A stretch of 64,000 bases of DNA from Sphingomonadales bacterium (GCA_011088215.1 JAALKD010000006.1:1-64000); one strand, 5' to 3'. Numbered from the stretch's first letter, positions 25,708 through 35,307 are shown. Program-made: numbers and translations. Notes: generated from the letters alone by a model not told the origin.

Positions 25708-25736
25708 AAAATGCCCGTGCAATGCACGGGCATTTT
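25708..25736 (+). terminator. Rho-independent terminator after the second MAPEG gene
   Basis: AAAATGCCCGTGC-AAT-GCACGGGCATTTT is a perfect 13-bp stem with A-run and T-run sides; further T-rich sequence follows. Confidence 0.9.
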
Positions 25737-25859
25737 ATTTTAGAATATAGCGAAGGGAATGCGATCAAGTATTCGTATCAAAAATAAATTGGGTACTCAG
25801 GCGCGCAATTTCGCGCTTTGTTTAAACATTTGGGCTCAATTATTTGGATGATTTTTTAT

Positions 25860-27326
25860 ATGACCTCTTCGCTTTCCCGCCCGCTGTCGCTGAAACTTAT
25901 AGTTGCCTGCAGTCTCAGTTTCGTCCTTTCTGCCTGCAACAGCGATGATACGTCGTCGAACACGTCGACCAACGCTGAACCAGTTGTTCAAGCCGTTAAC
26001 AATGCTCCGGTCGTCGATAACATGGTGCCTGATCAAACTGCGTTTGAGGGGGTAGCCTTCAGTTTCGACGCATCGCAAAATGACACCACATTTTCAGACA
26101 GCGATAATGACCTGCTGGATTACTCCGTCACCTTTGATGTGGCAGATACTGGGCTGACAAGCGACGGTGCCGCTATTTCGGGTACACCCAGCTTCGTCGG
26201 AACGATTGTTGTGACTATCACGGCGTCAGACGGTAACGGTGGCAGTACCTCCGATAGTTTCTTAATCGAAATTACCGCAGCGTCTGCAAACCGGCCCATT
26301 CTTCCTGCGACATTGTTTAACTATGCCAATCAGAATTTGCCTGCTCATTATACGCAGCAGAATGCGGCACTGGGCAACGTTGTCAGAACTGATAACACAC
26401 CAAACAACAACGCCATCACCGACGTGGGTGCCACTTTGGGCCGGGTATTATTTTATGATAAAAGACTGTCTGCCAATGACACGGTAGCCTGTGCGTCTTG
26501 TCATGTTCAGGCCAATGGCTTTACTGATTCAGCGGTTCTGAGCGTGGGTTTTGACGGCGGCGAAACCGGGCGGCACTCCATGCGACTGGGTAATGCACGT
26601 TATTACGAACGTGGTCGTTTCTTTTGGGACGAACGTGCGGATACTCTGGAAGACCAGGTACTGCAACCAATTCAGGACGCTGTGGAAATGGGCATGACAC
26701 TCACTCAGCTGGAAGTGAAACTACAGGATGTGGATTATTATGCACCACTTTTTGAGGCTGCTTTTGGCGATGAAACGGTTACGTCAGACCGTATTTCACT
26801 GGCACTGGCGCAGTTTGTTCGTTCGTTGAGCACATTCGAATCAGAATTCGACGAAGCCTACATAGCAGCAGGCGGTAACCCGGATGACTTTGACCTTGTC
26901 TTTTCGGCTCAGGAAGCGCGAGGCTTTGGAATTTTCCGAGGCAGGGGGCGCTGTGATCAATGCCACTCCACCAGTGCGCACGTCAGCGACGACATTCACA
27001 ACAATGGCCTGGATGTCGCCACCACAGGTGATCAGGGGGCCGGTGATCAGGAATTTAAGTCGCCATCGCTGCGAAATGTTGCTGTTGGCGGGCCCTATAT
27101 GCATGACGGACGGTTTGCAACGCTGGCGGAAGTCGTAGACTTTTATAGCGATGACGTGCAGGCCAATCCTAATTTGTCCAACCGTTTGAGAAATAACAAC
27201 GGTACGCCGCGCCGATTGAATTTGTCCAACGCCGAGAAAGCAGACTTGGTGGCGTTTTTGGAAACCTTGACGGATCAAAACTTCCTGACTGATCCCAAAT
27301 TCGCCGACCCATTTACCGGGAACTAG
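25860..27326 (+). CDS. Di-haem cytochrome c peroxidase/MauG-like lipoprotein with Ig-like domain
   Basis: 488 residues. The lipobox LSAC puts the acylated cysteine at residue 26, so it is an outer- or inner-membrane-tethered lipoprotein. Next comes a cadherin/Ig-like domain (about 45-135: NNAPVVDNMVPDQTAFEGVAF, SDSDNDLLDYSV, ISGTPSFVGTIVVTITASD). The catalytic part has two haem c sites, CASCH at 211-215 and CDQCH at 365-369, with RNVAVGGPYMHDGRFATLAEV near the end. Relatives reduce peroxide or make protein cofactors. The ATG at 25860 is chosen because it gives a compact signal peptide. Confidence 0.9.
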   Translation: MTSSLSRPLSLKLIVACSLSFVLSACNSDDTSSNTSTNAEPVVQAVNNAPVVDNMVPDQTAFEGVAFSFDASQNDTTFSDSDNDLLDYSVTFDVADTGLTSDGAAISGTPSFVGTIVVTITASDGNGGSTSDSFLIEITAASANRPILPATLFNYANQNLPAHYTQQNAALGNVVRTDNTPNNNAITDVGATLGRVLFYDKRLSANDTVACASCHVQANGFTDSAVLSVGFDGGETGRHSMRLGNARYYERGRFFWDERADTLEDQVLQPIQDAVEMGMTLTQLEVKLQDVDYYAPLFEAAFGDETVTSDRISLALAQFVRSLSTFESEFDEAYIAAGGNPDDFDLVFSAQEARGFGIFRGRGRCDQCHSTSAHVSDDIHNNGLDVATTGDQGAGDQEFKSPSLRNVAVGGPYMHDGRFATLAEVVDFYSDDVQANPNLSNRLRNNNGTPRRLNLSNAEKADLVAFLETLTDQNFLTDPKFADPFTGN

Positions 27327-27333
27327 GAGCAGG

Positions 27334-27900
27334 TTACAGGCGTTTGCAAATAAATGTCAGTTGATAAGGAATGGCCTTTTTGCGGCTTGTTGCAAATCGT
27401 GTCGCCACTGTAACCGTCAACAACGGCAGCACTATCCAGAAAAACTCGGACAGCAAGACCTGTAGGCTGCGAGCTTCGAAAAAGCCGCGTATGCCTATGG
27501 GCGATACCATGATCGGTTGCCAGGGCATGAAGTAACGAGTGTCTGACAGCGGCCAGAAAAAAGCCACTCCGTAGCCACCGTTGGTAAAGGCGTCAAGAAA
27601 TGGATGCGATACCATTGAGACAAAAACCAGCCAAAAAGATATGACTCTGGAGCTGTTCAATAGGGTTGCAAAAAGAGAGGTCGTCAGACCCGCCATTGCG
27701 GCAAATGCAATTGAATGGGTGAAGCCCCTATGGCCAAATGCATCGCCGTAGGGAATGCCGTAAAAGAAGGCTGCAACATCCAGGTCAGGGATAACCGTCG
27801 CCAACGCGGCTACAACCAGAAGTCGGTTTGAAATATGGCCGGGCCCAACCCCAGCGCGGACCGCGATGGGGACTAGATCGTGAGCAAAAATGGTCGCCAT
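27334..27900 (-). CDS. YdjM-like inner-membrane metal-dependent hydrolase family protein
   Basis: 188 residues with four to five membrane helices and conserved His/Asp positions: ATVIPDLDVAAFFYG, FGHRGFTHSIAFA and SMVSHPFLDAFTNGGYG. The PDxD...HRG-x-THS...SH-x-x-LD pattern defines the YdjM/DUF457 family, annotated as putative membrane metal-dependent hydrolases; in E. coli ydjM is LexA-controlled. The reaction is unproven. It is convergent with the di-haem protein gene. Confidence 0.88.
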   Translation of the reverse strand: MATIFAHDLVPIAVRAGVGPGHISNRLLVVAALATVIPDLDVAAFFYGIPYGDAFGHRGFTHSIAFAAMAGLTTSLFATLLNSSRVISFWLVFVSMVSHPFLDAFTNGGYGVAFFWPLSDTRYFMPWQPIMVSPIGIRGFFEARSLQVLLSEFFWIVLPLLTVTVATRFATSRKKAIPYQLTFICKRL

Positions 27901-28114
27901 TTGGATTTCTCCCCTTGTTCGTTTCGGGTCACAAACTCTGATCGCGGTTGGCTGAATTTACGCTACCCGGGCTGCGCAAAAAATGAAAGCCACACAATTT
28001 TCTTTTGGGGGTCGGTTTTAACAAGCGTCAACCGAGTGTGGGCACTGCTGTGGTTGACGGGTTTCAAGTGCTGCGTCATAACGTCGACCACTACCAAATT
28101 CGACCAGTCGTGGA

Positions 28115-30068
28115 GTGACTATTTTGACCTTGCCGGGCGCGGACATCCCTTTTGTGCTTTTGGACGATAGCCGTTCTGCTGGTGGTGCAGGACAGTCGCT
28201 GTTGTTTCACTCGCCCGAGCGAATCATTTGCGCGCGAGCGGTCAGCGAGGTGTCGGCGGCGCTTGCAGAAATCGACGCTGCTGTTGCTGCCGGTCTGTAT
28301 GTGGCGGGCTGGACCGCTTATGAATGCGCTGGTGCTTTCGAGCCGCGCTTACGTGCTGTAAAGTCCGTGCAGGCCGGGCAATCAAATTTTGCTGGCGAGC
28401 CCCTGATTTGGATGATGGCGACAAAGCATCGCGTAGATTTGCAGCCGGCGCACGCGCAAAAGTGGCTGCAGGAAATGACCAACGAAATTGAAGGGGCGAA
28501 ACAAGGGCCTATAAGACACGGTGCTATAAAACTGTCTAAACCATCAGTTTCCCTGGCGGCATACCGCAGGGTCGCTGCAAAAATTAAAAGTTACATTGAT
28601 GCCGGTGACATCTATCAGGCCAATTATACTTTTCGTTATGAATGTGTTTTGGAGGGGTCAGCTGTGCAGGCTTACCTCAACCTGCGGCAGCGCCAGCCTG
28701 TTGAATATGGTGCTTTCATCAATACCGGCAACGAGACAATCATGTCTTTTTCCCCGGAATTGTTTTTCCGAAGGTCCGGCAGCCAAATTCAGGCCCGGCC
28801 AATGAAAGGGACGGCGGCGCGCAGCGTTTCTGTAAACGAAGACAAGGCAGTGGCATTGGCACTGTCCAGAGATGAAAAGTCTCGTGCTGAAAACCTGATG
28901 ATCGTCGACCTGATTCGCAATGACTTAAGCCGGGTTGCTGCAGGCGGCACCGTTACGGTCACCGATATGTATACGGTTGAGACCTTTCCGACGCTCCATC
29001 AGATGACATCAGGTGTTGAGGCCGCTGTTGATGACGGCTTGTTGCCGTCAGTGTTGCTGGAAGCTTTGTTCCCCTGTGGGTCGGTAACCGGAGCACCCAA
29101 GATCAGAGCAATGGAGATTATTGCTGAATTAGAGGCTGGGCCGCGCGGCGTATACTGCGGAGCCATTGGCCATTTCAGTCCGGCGGGGCACGATGTGCCA
29201 GCCGATTGGTGTTTGAATGTACCGATCCGTACTGTGGTGCTGGACGCCGCAGGCGCGGGTAGGTTGGCAGTTGGCAGTGGCATTGTTGCTGATAGTAAAA
29301 TTGACGACGAATACGCCGAGTGCTTGTTGAAAGCGGCGTTTGCTGCGCCAATAGGTGATAGCACCGAGGAAACCCATGCAGACGGCTTTTACCTTATCGA
29401 AACCATGCGGCTTCAAGGCGGCGATGTGTTCCTTAAGGGTCGCCATATATCCCGTGTCTTGGCCAGTGCCAGGTATTTCGGCGTTGCAGTTGGCAGGCAG
29501 GATATTGCTGCAGCTATAGATCAAGGCAGTTGACCAGCATACCCGTGCCCTTGCGAACGCGCGCGGCGGGCGGGAAACTGAAGGGCAGATTTATAAAATA
29601 CGCATGACCATTGACTTAGCAGGCCATATCTCTGCGACGGTTTCCGGGATGGAGGCCTCTCCCGCTGAGTCATTGGTGGTTGGGTTGGCCCAAAATAGAA
29701 TTGATAGCCTAGATCCGGTACGCTGGCACAAATCAAGCAGGCGCTCGCTGTATGACCGCGCGTCTGTCGTTGCGCGCGAGCGGGGACTGGCGGACATCCT
29801 GTTTTTGAACCAACGCAGCGAGCTGGCTGAGGGGGCCATCAGCAATATTTTTATCGAAACCGCTGACGGCTGGTATACGCCGCCGCTGCAAAGCGGCGCT
29901 TTGCCGGGCGTACTGCGGGCAGAAATGGTTGAGGCAGAGTTTCCGGGACTGAAAGAAAAAACCCTCTTTTTACCGGACATAAGAAAGGCCAAAAGGCTTT
30001 ATATCGGAAATGCTCTGCGCGGGTTGCGGGCAGTTCGAATTCAGGATGCTGATCAATTGATCTTATAA
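28115..30068 (+). pseudogene. pabBC: Aminodeoxychorismate synthase I / 4-amino-4-deoxychorismate lyase fusion, frameshifted
   Basis: One PabB-PabC fusion for p-aminobenzoate (folate) synthesis split into two frames. The PabB part has YIDAGDIYQANYTFR, RPMKGTAARS, IVDLIRNDLSR and CGSVTGAPKIRAMEII. It runs into the PabC start (FYLIETMRL) and stops at 29531-29533. The frame offset by one base continues with KAVDQHTRALANARGGRETE into PabC sequence (RWHKSSRRSLYDRA with the PLP lysine, LAEGAISNIF) to 30068. One base appears inserted near 29505-29530. No slippery sequence is evident. The start may be TTG at 28124, where GTGGAG has better spacing than for the GTG at 28115. Confidence 0.85.
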
Positions 30069-30274
30069 ATAATATATTATCGAATCAGCCCTGATATCTT
30101 TTGGTAGCTGACAAATTTCGGCACCTTGGCTGCGAATCATATGCCCATAATGCGTGCTTTGGTCTCGATTCATAAAAATCGACGGTGTTAATACTTTATT
30201 CGGAAGTGTTTTTTACAATTTTCTTTCGACATCATCTTTGACGTCGCGGTTAATTTTCTGGACAGGGATATTTT

Positions 30275-30469
30275 ATGAGTTCGAGTTCTGCGTCACCCCG
30301 AAGAACTATCAATACGCATGCGTCGGGGGTATCGGACCAAACCAGAGCTTTGGCCAAACGCTTATCCGAGCATATGGGATTGAGCGGAGCGATTGAGATC
30401 AGTACGGAAAATCAGTGGCATGGCATTGTTTCCGTGCTTATGGAAATGAAACAGCAACGTAGAAAATAA
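30275..30469 (+). CDS. Small hypothetical protein
   Basis: 64 residues with a Ser/Arg-rich start and two helical stretches (DQTRALAKRLSEHMG and HGIVSVLMEMKQQRRK). ACAGGGATATTTT precedes the ATG. The composition resembles a folded small protein, but there is no family match and no clear operon partner. It stands alone in an AT-rich stretch. Confidence 0.4.
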   Translation: MSSSSASPRRTINTHASGVSDQTRALAKRLSEHMGLSGAIEISTENQWHGIVSVLMEMKQQRRK

Positions 30470-31036
30470 ACCTTAGTTTTCATTTGGGTTCACTTTCTTA
30501 CTATTCCTTACCTTTCAATTTGATTGACCGGAAACGTGCTTTTTAAGCGGTGGAATTCCTTTGACTTATACACAATTTATGTTACACTATTACATAGTAT
30601 TGACTGACCATTAGGGCCGCAATTGATGCCAAATCGATCGATTCACAGGAAAGAAAATAAGAAAAGTAAAATTTTTGCTTGGAATCGGGCAAGATTCTTG
30701 GATGATAGGTTTTGAGCTGGGTCATTCGCTTCAGCTTAAGTTCGCAAAATTGCGGACGGGGGAAAATCAGATTGCTTGCTGCCATGTGTTTTACACAAGG
30801 CCAAAAGTGACAGAAGCGACGCAAAGAAATTTGCATCTGACTTGGACAATTGGGAGACTACGGGAAAACCATTAATTGGGCATGTAACCAGACCGGGCTG
30901 TTTTGAAGTCAGGTATCGGGCACATGTTGAACATCTTCCAGTTTATTAGGGGTAAAGGTTCGGAGTGAGAATTAACTCTCCAAATCTTTATAAGGTAAAA
31001 ACAGCCGGCTAGGCATTCAGAGTACTGGAGACCAAA
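30470..31036. other. AT-rich intergenic region upstream of the TonB operon
   Basis: About 570 bases with no supported gene; two 66-84 residue open frames on opposite strands overlap each other and look like chance. A possible sigma-70 promoter is TTGACT at 30561-30566 with TACACT at 30583-30588 (16-base spacing), but that would give a leader of over 400 bases. TATAAGG at 30989 is another -10 candidate nearer the operon. The length suggests a regulated promoter region. Confidence 0.4.
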
Positions 31037-31843
31037 GTGGCATTATTGAACCCATGTGGGCAGAAAATGGATAAGGCTAAAGTGAAACGGATAGCTGTCA
31101 CAACAGCAGCGGCCGCCTCGATCCTTCTAGGGGCGACCATTGCTAACGCACAAGACGAGCGCCTGAAGTCGATCGTAGACGAGGTGAACGCAGCAAATAA
31201 ACTAGCAGTAGCATCACAGCAGACAATCGACGGCGTTGCAGACGCAACCCAGCGTATCTTCGGTGATTACCGCGGAGTTTTAAAAACCAACGCCGGTCTT
31301 CGGGCATATAACGCCCAGCAAAACCGCGTTATCGTCAAACAGCTCGAAGAAATTGAGAAGATCAAAACTTCTATTGGTCAGATCGATGAAATCAAGCGGC
31401 AGATTACACCGCTAATGCTGGACATGATTGATAACCTCTCTGAGTTTATCGACAATGATGTTCCGTTCTTGATGGACGAACGCCGCGACCGCATCGATAG
31501 TTTGCGTGAGGCGATGGATAACCCCAACATCAGTGACCCTGAGCGATTCCGCATCGTGCTGGCAGCTTATACAGCTGAAGTACAGTATGGTCGCACGCTG
31601 GTTGCTTACGAGGGCCCGCTTGCAGATGGCCGTACGGTCAACTTTGTGCGCCTAGGTCGAATTGGTTTTTACTATCAAACCAGTGACACGACTGAAACCA
31701 AAGCGTGGGACGTTGCTTCTGGGTCCTGGCAGGATCTTGGCTCAGAATTTACGACACCAATTCGCCAGTTAATCCGGATGGCACAAAAGCGGACTCAGTC
31801 TGATGTGACTGTTCTGCCAATCGCTGCTGCACAGGGGAATTAA
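31037..31843 (+). CDS. DUF3450 periplasmic protein of the TonB2-type system
   Basis: 268 residues. A signal peptide (AVTTAAAASILLGATIANAQDE) precedes a long helical domain with coiled-coil character (QLEEIEKIKTSIGQIDEIKRQI) and a C-terminal sheet part with RLGRIGFYYQTSD and WDVASGSWQDL, which define DUF3450. The family is found next to TtpC-type ExbB genes. The start is a GTG with CTGGAG 6 bases upstream. It is the first gene of the run to 36717, with a 1-base gap to the next gene. Its partner is probably the periplasmic coiled coil of the long ExbB. Confidence 0.9.
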   Translation: MALLNPCGQKMDKAKVKRIAVTTAAAASILLGATIANAQDERLKSIVDEVNAANKLAVASQQTIDGVADATQRIFGDYRGVLKTNAGLRAYNAQQNRVIVKQLEEIEKIKTSIGQIDEIKRQITPLMLDMIDNLSEFIDNDVPFLMDERRDRIDSLREAMDNPNISDPERFRIVLAAYTAEVQYGRTLVAYEGPLADGRTVNFVRLGRIGFYYQTSDTTETKAWDVASGSWQDLGSEFTTPIRQLIRMAQKRTQSDVTVLPIAAAQGN

Positions 31844-31844
31844 G

Positions 31845-33197
31845 ATGAAAAAGATTATTACATCCGCTGCGCTTTTGGCACTTGGCCTGTCGTCAGTTGT
31901 GACTGCCCAGGATTCTGACATGAGCGCGCTCCTCAATAAAGTTCGTGAGGGCCGTATCACTGAAGATGCTGGTCATAAACAGCGTGAAGCTGAGTTTTTG
32001 TCACGCAAGGACCAGCAGGAACAGCTGTTAGCGCAAGAACGCCAGGAGCAAGCGCGCCTGGAACGTGAGAGTGCACGCTTAGAGGAAGCCCGCCGTAATA
32101 ATGAGGCGGAAATTACTCGTCAGCTAGAAACACAGCGTGAACGTCTTGGACAGCTTTCCGAGTTGTTTGGTGTTCTTCAGCAAGCCGCTGGTGATGCCCG
32201 CGCAATTATTTCAGCGTCGCATGTGTCTATCGATAACGCTGACCGTATGGGTGAAATTGATACCCTGGTTGCCAAAGCGTCTGAATCTTCTGAGCTGCCA
32301 ACTCTGGCGGAAATCAGGGCATGGCCAGCACAAATGATGCTGGAAATGGTTGGTTCAGGTGAAGTGAAAAAGTTTAGCCATGATGTTCGGTTGAATGATG
32401 GCACGTTGCAAACAATGGATGTTACCCGCATCGGTGACTTCGGTCTTGTTGGTGAGGGTAAATTCCTGCAGTTGCGTGCAAACGGCGAAGTTGCTGAACT
32501 TCAGCGTCAGCCGTCCGGTCGTTTCACTGGCACTATTCCGGGCTTTGAAGCTGCGGGCAGTGGCATCGTGGCACTGGGCGTTGATCCAACACGGGGTCAG
32601 CTGTTGAACCTGGAGGTCCAGAAGCCAGACGTTTATGAACGCCTTGAGCAAGGTGGTTTCATTGGATACCTGACACTATCACTTGGTGTCATTGGTGTGT
32701 TGCTTGCGATCTTCCAGTGGGTTTACCTCTTTATGGTAAACGGCAAGGTGAAGAAGCAGGTTAAATCTGAAGTTGCCAATGTTAACAACCCTCTTGGTCG
32801 TGTGCTTGCAGTCTATGACCAGAACCGGTCTGTTGATGTGGAGACTCTGGAGCTGAAACTGGATGAAGCGATCCTGAAGGAAACGCCGGCACTTGAACGG
32901 TTCCTGACGGCGATCAAGCTGATTTCAGCTGTGGCACCTTTGTTCGGCCTCCTTGGTACAGTGACTGGTATGATCGAAACCTTCCAGGCGATTACCTTGT
33001 TTGGTACCGGTGATCCATCGCAGATGGCAGGCGGTATTTCCGCGGCTTTGATGACAACAGTGGAAGGTCTGGTTGTAGCCATTCCAACATTGATGTTGCA
33101 CAGCTTCGTGTCAGGTTCGTCTAAGGGTGTGGTTCACATTCTGGAAGAGCAGTCTGCAGGTATCATTGCGGTGCACGCAGAGAAAGAGCACGCATAA
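31845..33197 (+). CDS. TtpC-type long MotA/TolQ/ExbB proton channel protein
   Basis: 450 residues. After a signal peptide (KKIITSAALLALGLSSVVTAQD) comes a periplasmic Arg/Glu/Gln-rich coiled coil (about 40-110), a periplasmic domain, then three membrane helices of the ExbB/TolQ fold: GGFIGYLTLSLGVIGVLLAIF, LISAVAPLFGLLGTVTGMIETF and AALMTTVEGLVVAIPTLMLH. This is the architecture of Vibrio TtpC, needed by TonB2 systems along with a short ExbB. Its stop is shared with the next start region (1-base overlap). It probably links the inner-membrane motor with periplasmic DUF3450. Confidence 0.92.
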   Translation: MKKIITSAALLALGLSSVVTAQDSDMSALLNKVREGRITEDAGHKQREAEFLSRKDQQEQLLAQERQEQARLERESARLEEARRNNEAEITRQLETQRERLGQLSELFGVLQQAAGDARAIISASHVSIDNADRMGEIDTLVAKASESSELPTLAEIRAWPAQMMLEMVGSGEVKKFSHDVRLNDGTLQTMDVTRIGDFGLVGEGKFLQLRANGEVAELQRQPSGRFTGTIPGFEAAGSGIVALGVDPTRGQLLNLEVQKPDVYERLEQGGFIGYLTLSLGVIGVLLAIFQWVYLFMVNGKVKKQVKSEVANVNNPLGRVLAVYDQNRSVDVETLELKLDEAILKETPALERFLTAIKLISAVAPLFGLLGTVTGMIETFQAITLFGTGDPSQMAGGISAALMTTVEGLVVAIPTLMLHSFVSGSSKGVVHILEEQSAGIIAVHAEKEHA

Positions 33198-33724
33198 TGC
33201 TGGCAATTAGTGAAGCATTTGACGCAATCCGAGCATTCATAGAACGGGGTGGTGACATCTTGTACTTGGTGCTCGTGGTTACGTTTATAATGTGGGTGCT
33301 GATCATCGAACGTATCTGGTTCTATTCGCTTGAATATAAAAAGCAAAAGAACCGGGTTATCGGAACCTGGGAATCTCGGGCCGAACGAAAATCATGGTAT
33401 GCGCATAAAATCCGCATCGCCATGATTTCCGAGATCAATTACAATTTGTTTCAAGGGGTGAACCTGATCAAAACACTGGTTGCCCTTTGTCCGCTTATTG
33501 GACTTTTGGGAACCGTGACCGGGATGATCGATGTGTTCGATGTTATGGGATCACAGGGCAGTTCAAACGCACGCGCCATGGCGGCGGGTGTGTCCAAGGC
33601 AACCATTCCGACAATGGCGGGTATGGTTGCGGCACTGTCTGGTGTGTTTCTTAGCACCTATATTGAAAAACGAGCCAAGCGTGAATCTGAGCGTCTCGAA
33701 GACAGCTTGACGATGGACCACTAG
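33197..33724 (+). CDS. exbB: ExbB2-type proton channel subunit
   Basis: 175 residues, short MotA/TolQ/ExbB family protein. Three membrane helices: DILYLVLVVTFIMWVLIIERIW, NLIKTLVALCPLIGLLGTVTGMI and AGVSKATIPTMAGMVAALSGVFLSTY. The LxGLLGTVTGMIxxF block is the ion-channel helix shared with the long ExbB upstream. It forms the pentameric channel around ExbD. It overlaps the end of the TtpC-type gene by one base. Confidence 0.93.
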   Translation: MLAISEAFDAIRAFIERGGDILYLVLVVTFIMWVLIIERIWFYSLEYKKQKNRVIGTWESRAERKSWYAHKIRIAMISEINYNLFQGVNLIKTLVALCPLIGLLGTVTGMIDVFDVMGSQGSSNARAMAAGVSKATIPTMAGMVAALSGVFLSTYIEKRAKRESERLEDSLTMDH

Positions 33725-33745
33725 GTTTAAGACTGGAGTTAACCA

Positions 33746-34165
33746 ATGCGTAAATTCTCTAAGGGAGAGGACGAAGCAGAAGTCAATATGACGCCGATGC
33801 TCGACATCGTGTTCATCATGCTGATTTTCTTTATCGTGACAGCCTCTTTCGTCAAAGAATCCGGTCTTGAGGTCAACAAGCCGGAGGATGACAATACTCA
33901 AAATGATCCACCGCCACCGGACGATGAAAAGCGGGCTATCGCTTTTATTATCGATGAGAATAACCGGATTACACATGACTTTGTTCGTGTGGATATCTCG
34001 TCAGTTTCATCGATCATCAAGAAGGAAAGCGTGGAACGTCCAAAAGCACCTGTTGTTATTCAGGCTGCGGATGGGTCTCATCTCGGGTTGTCTGTCCGCA
34101 TCTATGATGCCGCCAGAGACGTTGGGGTCAGTGACAGTCAAATTGTACTGACACCGAAAAAATAA
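33746..34165 (+). CDS. exbD: ExbD/TolR biopolymer transport protein (copy 1)
   Basis: 139 residues with a short cytoplasmic N-terminus (SKGEDEAEVNMTPMLDIVF), one membrane helix carrying the essential aspartate (MLDIVFIMLIFFIVTA) and a periplasmic ExbD domain. The proton-relay Asp is intact. It starts 21 bases after exbB with TGGAGTTAACC upstream. A GC-rich hairpin separates it from copy 2. Confidence 0.94.
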   Translation: MRKFSKGEDEAEVNMTPMLDIVFIMLIFFIVTASFVKESGLEVNKPEDDNTQNDPPPPDDEKRAIAFIIDENNRITHDFVRVDISSVSSIIKKESVERPKAPVVIQAADGSHLGLSVRIYDAARDVGVSDSQIVLTPKK

Positions 34166-34169
34166 TACC

Positions 34170-34190
34170 CGGCGGGGCAGTGCCCCGCCG
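34170..34190 (+). other. Strong intercistronic hairpin between two exbD genes
   Basis: CGGCGGGGCA-G-TGCCCCGCCG is a perfect inverted repeat of 10-bp arms with no T-run after it. It begins 4 bases after the exbD copy 1 stop. Without a U-tract it is more likely an mRNA-stabilising or attenuating hairpin that sets different levels of upstream and downstream genes. Confidence 0.7.
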
Positions 34191-34273
34191 TTCAGGCTAA
34201 TGCCCGCATGGGTGTTGGACAGGGTTTTGAGGGGCTAGGCACCTGTATAGTGGCAGGTGAAGTGGAGAATAGA

Positions 34274-34672
34274 ATGCGTAATCATTCGCAACAGGACGAA
34301 GATACAGAGATAAACATGACGCCGATGCTGGACATCGTGTTCATCATGTTGATCTTTTTCATCGTGACCGCGGTTTTTGTAAAAGAGGCTGGCGTTAATG
34401 TACTTAAACCGTCTGCCGAAACTGCCTTGCTGCAAAAACAAGTCAGTATTTTGATTGCGGTTACGTCCGATGATGTAATTTTCATCAATCGTGAACCAAC
34501 TAAGATTGAGGCACTAAGAACTGCGGTTGAAAAGCTGCACGCTGAGAACCCTAAGGGATCAGTTGCCATTCAGGGCGACGAAGAAGCAAACGCGGTTCTA
34601 GTTATGCAAGTTTATGATGCTATTCGCGACGCTGGTGTCGAGGTAATAGCAATAGCTACGGAGACGAACTAA
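34274..34672 (+). CDS. exbD: ExbD/TolR biopolymer transport protein (copy 2)
   Basis: 132 residues, same plan as copy 1: DTEINMTPMLDIVFIMLIFF with the essential Asp, then a periplasmic domain (IEALRTAVEKLHAENPKGSV, VMQVYDAIRDAGVEVIAIAT). The ATG at 34274 has GTGGAG 7 bases upstream; the frame is open to 34208. It is distinct enough from copy 1 in the periplasmic part to have a different partner. The stop overlaps the tonB start (TAATG). Confidence 0.93.
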   Translation: MRNHSQQDEDTEINMTPMLDIVFIMLIFFIVTAVFVKEAGVNVLKPSAETALLQKQVSILIAVTSDDVIFINREPTKIEALRTAVEKLHAENPKGSVAIQGDEEANAVLVMQVYDAIRDAGVEVIAIATETN

Positions 34673-35292
34673 TGATTGCTCGGGTCGCCACATCATTGGC
34701 CGCTGCATCGGGTGTAACCTTTGGCCTGTTTCTCGTGATGAACTATCTGGTCGCGGGTGACGGCGAAGTGAACCTTGATGAAAGTGATAGGGCCAGATTT
34801 ATTGATGTCGTTCAGGATATTGATGATCAGCCGCCAGAACGCATGGAACGCGAAGTGGAAAAGCCACCGGAAGTGGAAGCCCCACCGCCGGAAATCGATA
34901 CGCCGCAATTAGATGTTCAAGGTCCTGACAAGCTTAACTTGTCCATTGGCCGTGCGAACTCTGGTGCTAACATCGACCTGGGTCAGATCAATCTGGGTGC
35001 GTCAACAGATGGTGATTATCTGCCGCTTGTTCGGGTGCAGCCGCAATATCCTCGCCGGGCACAAGAGCGCGGCATCGAGGGCTATGCTATTGTTGAGCTG
35101 ACAGTTGCTGCCGACGGCACTGTTCCAACCGAATCGATTATAGTGATTGAAGCAGAGCCAAAAGGCTATTTTGAGCGGGCAGCGATTAAAGCAGCTCAGA
35201 AGTTCAAATATAAGCCGAAGATCATTAACGGTGAAGGCCAGGCAGTGACCGGCGTTCGCTATCGGTTCAGCTTTAATTTGGCAGAGAAGTAG
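34672..35292 (+). CDS. tonB: TonB-family energy transducer (copy 1)
   Basis: 206 residues. One N-terminal membrane helix (about 2-22), a short Pro/Glu-rich spacer (PPERMEREVEKPPEVEAPPP) and a C-terminal TonB domain: VRVQPQYPRRAQERGIEGYA, then VELTVAADGTV and AAIKAAQKFKYKPKI. It transmits energy from the ExbB/ExbD motor to outer-membrane TonB-dependent receptors. The spacer is short, as in TonB2 types. Translationally coupled to exbD copy 2. Confidence 0.94.
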   Translation: MIARVATSLAAASGVTFGLFLVMNYLVAGDGEVNLDESDRARFIDVVQDIDDQPPERMEREVEKPPEVEAPPPEIDTPQLDVQGPDKLNLSIGRANSGANIDLGQINLGASTDGDYLPLVRVQPQYPRRAQERGIEGYAIVELTVAADGTVPTESIIVIEAEPKGYFERAAIKAAQKFKYKPKIINGEGQAVTGVRYRFSFNLAEK

Positions 35293-35307
35293 AGACAAAC
35301 GAAAGAG

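Noticed and set aside
28115..30068. Programmed frameshifting in the PabB-PabC fusion
   Set aside because: There is no slippery heptamer or downstream pseudoknot and no known precedent in this family; error or mutation is simpler.
30154..30396. An 80-residue frame overlapping the small ORF at 30275-30469
   Set aside because: It has no ribosome site and an odd Phe/Cys-rich composition; the other frame is the better candidate.
34170..34190. Hairpin considered as a terminator
   Set aside because: No T-run follows, and the downstream exbD-tonB genes have no clear promoter of their own.
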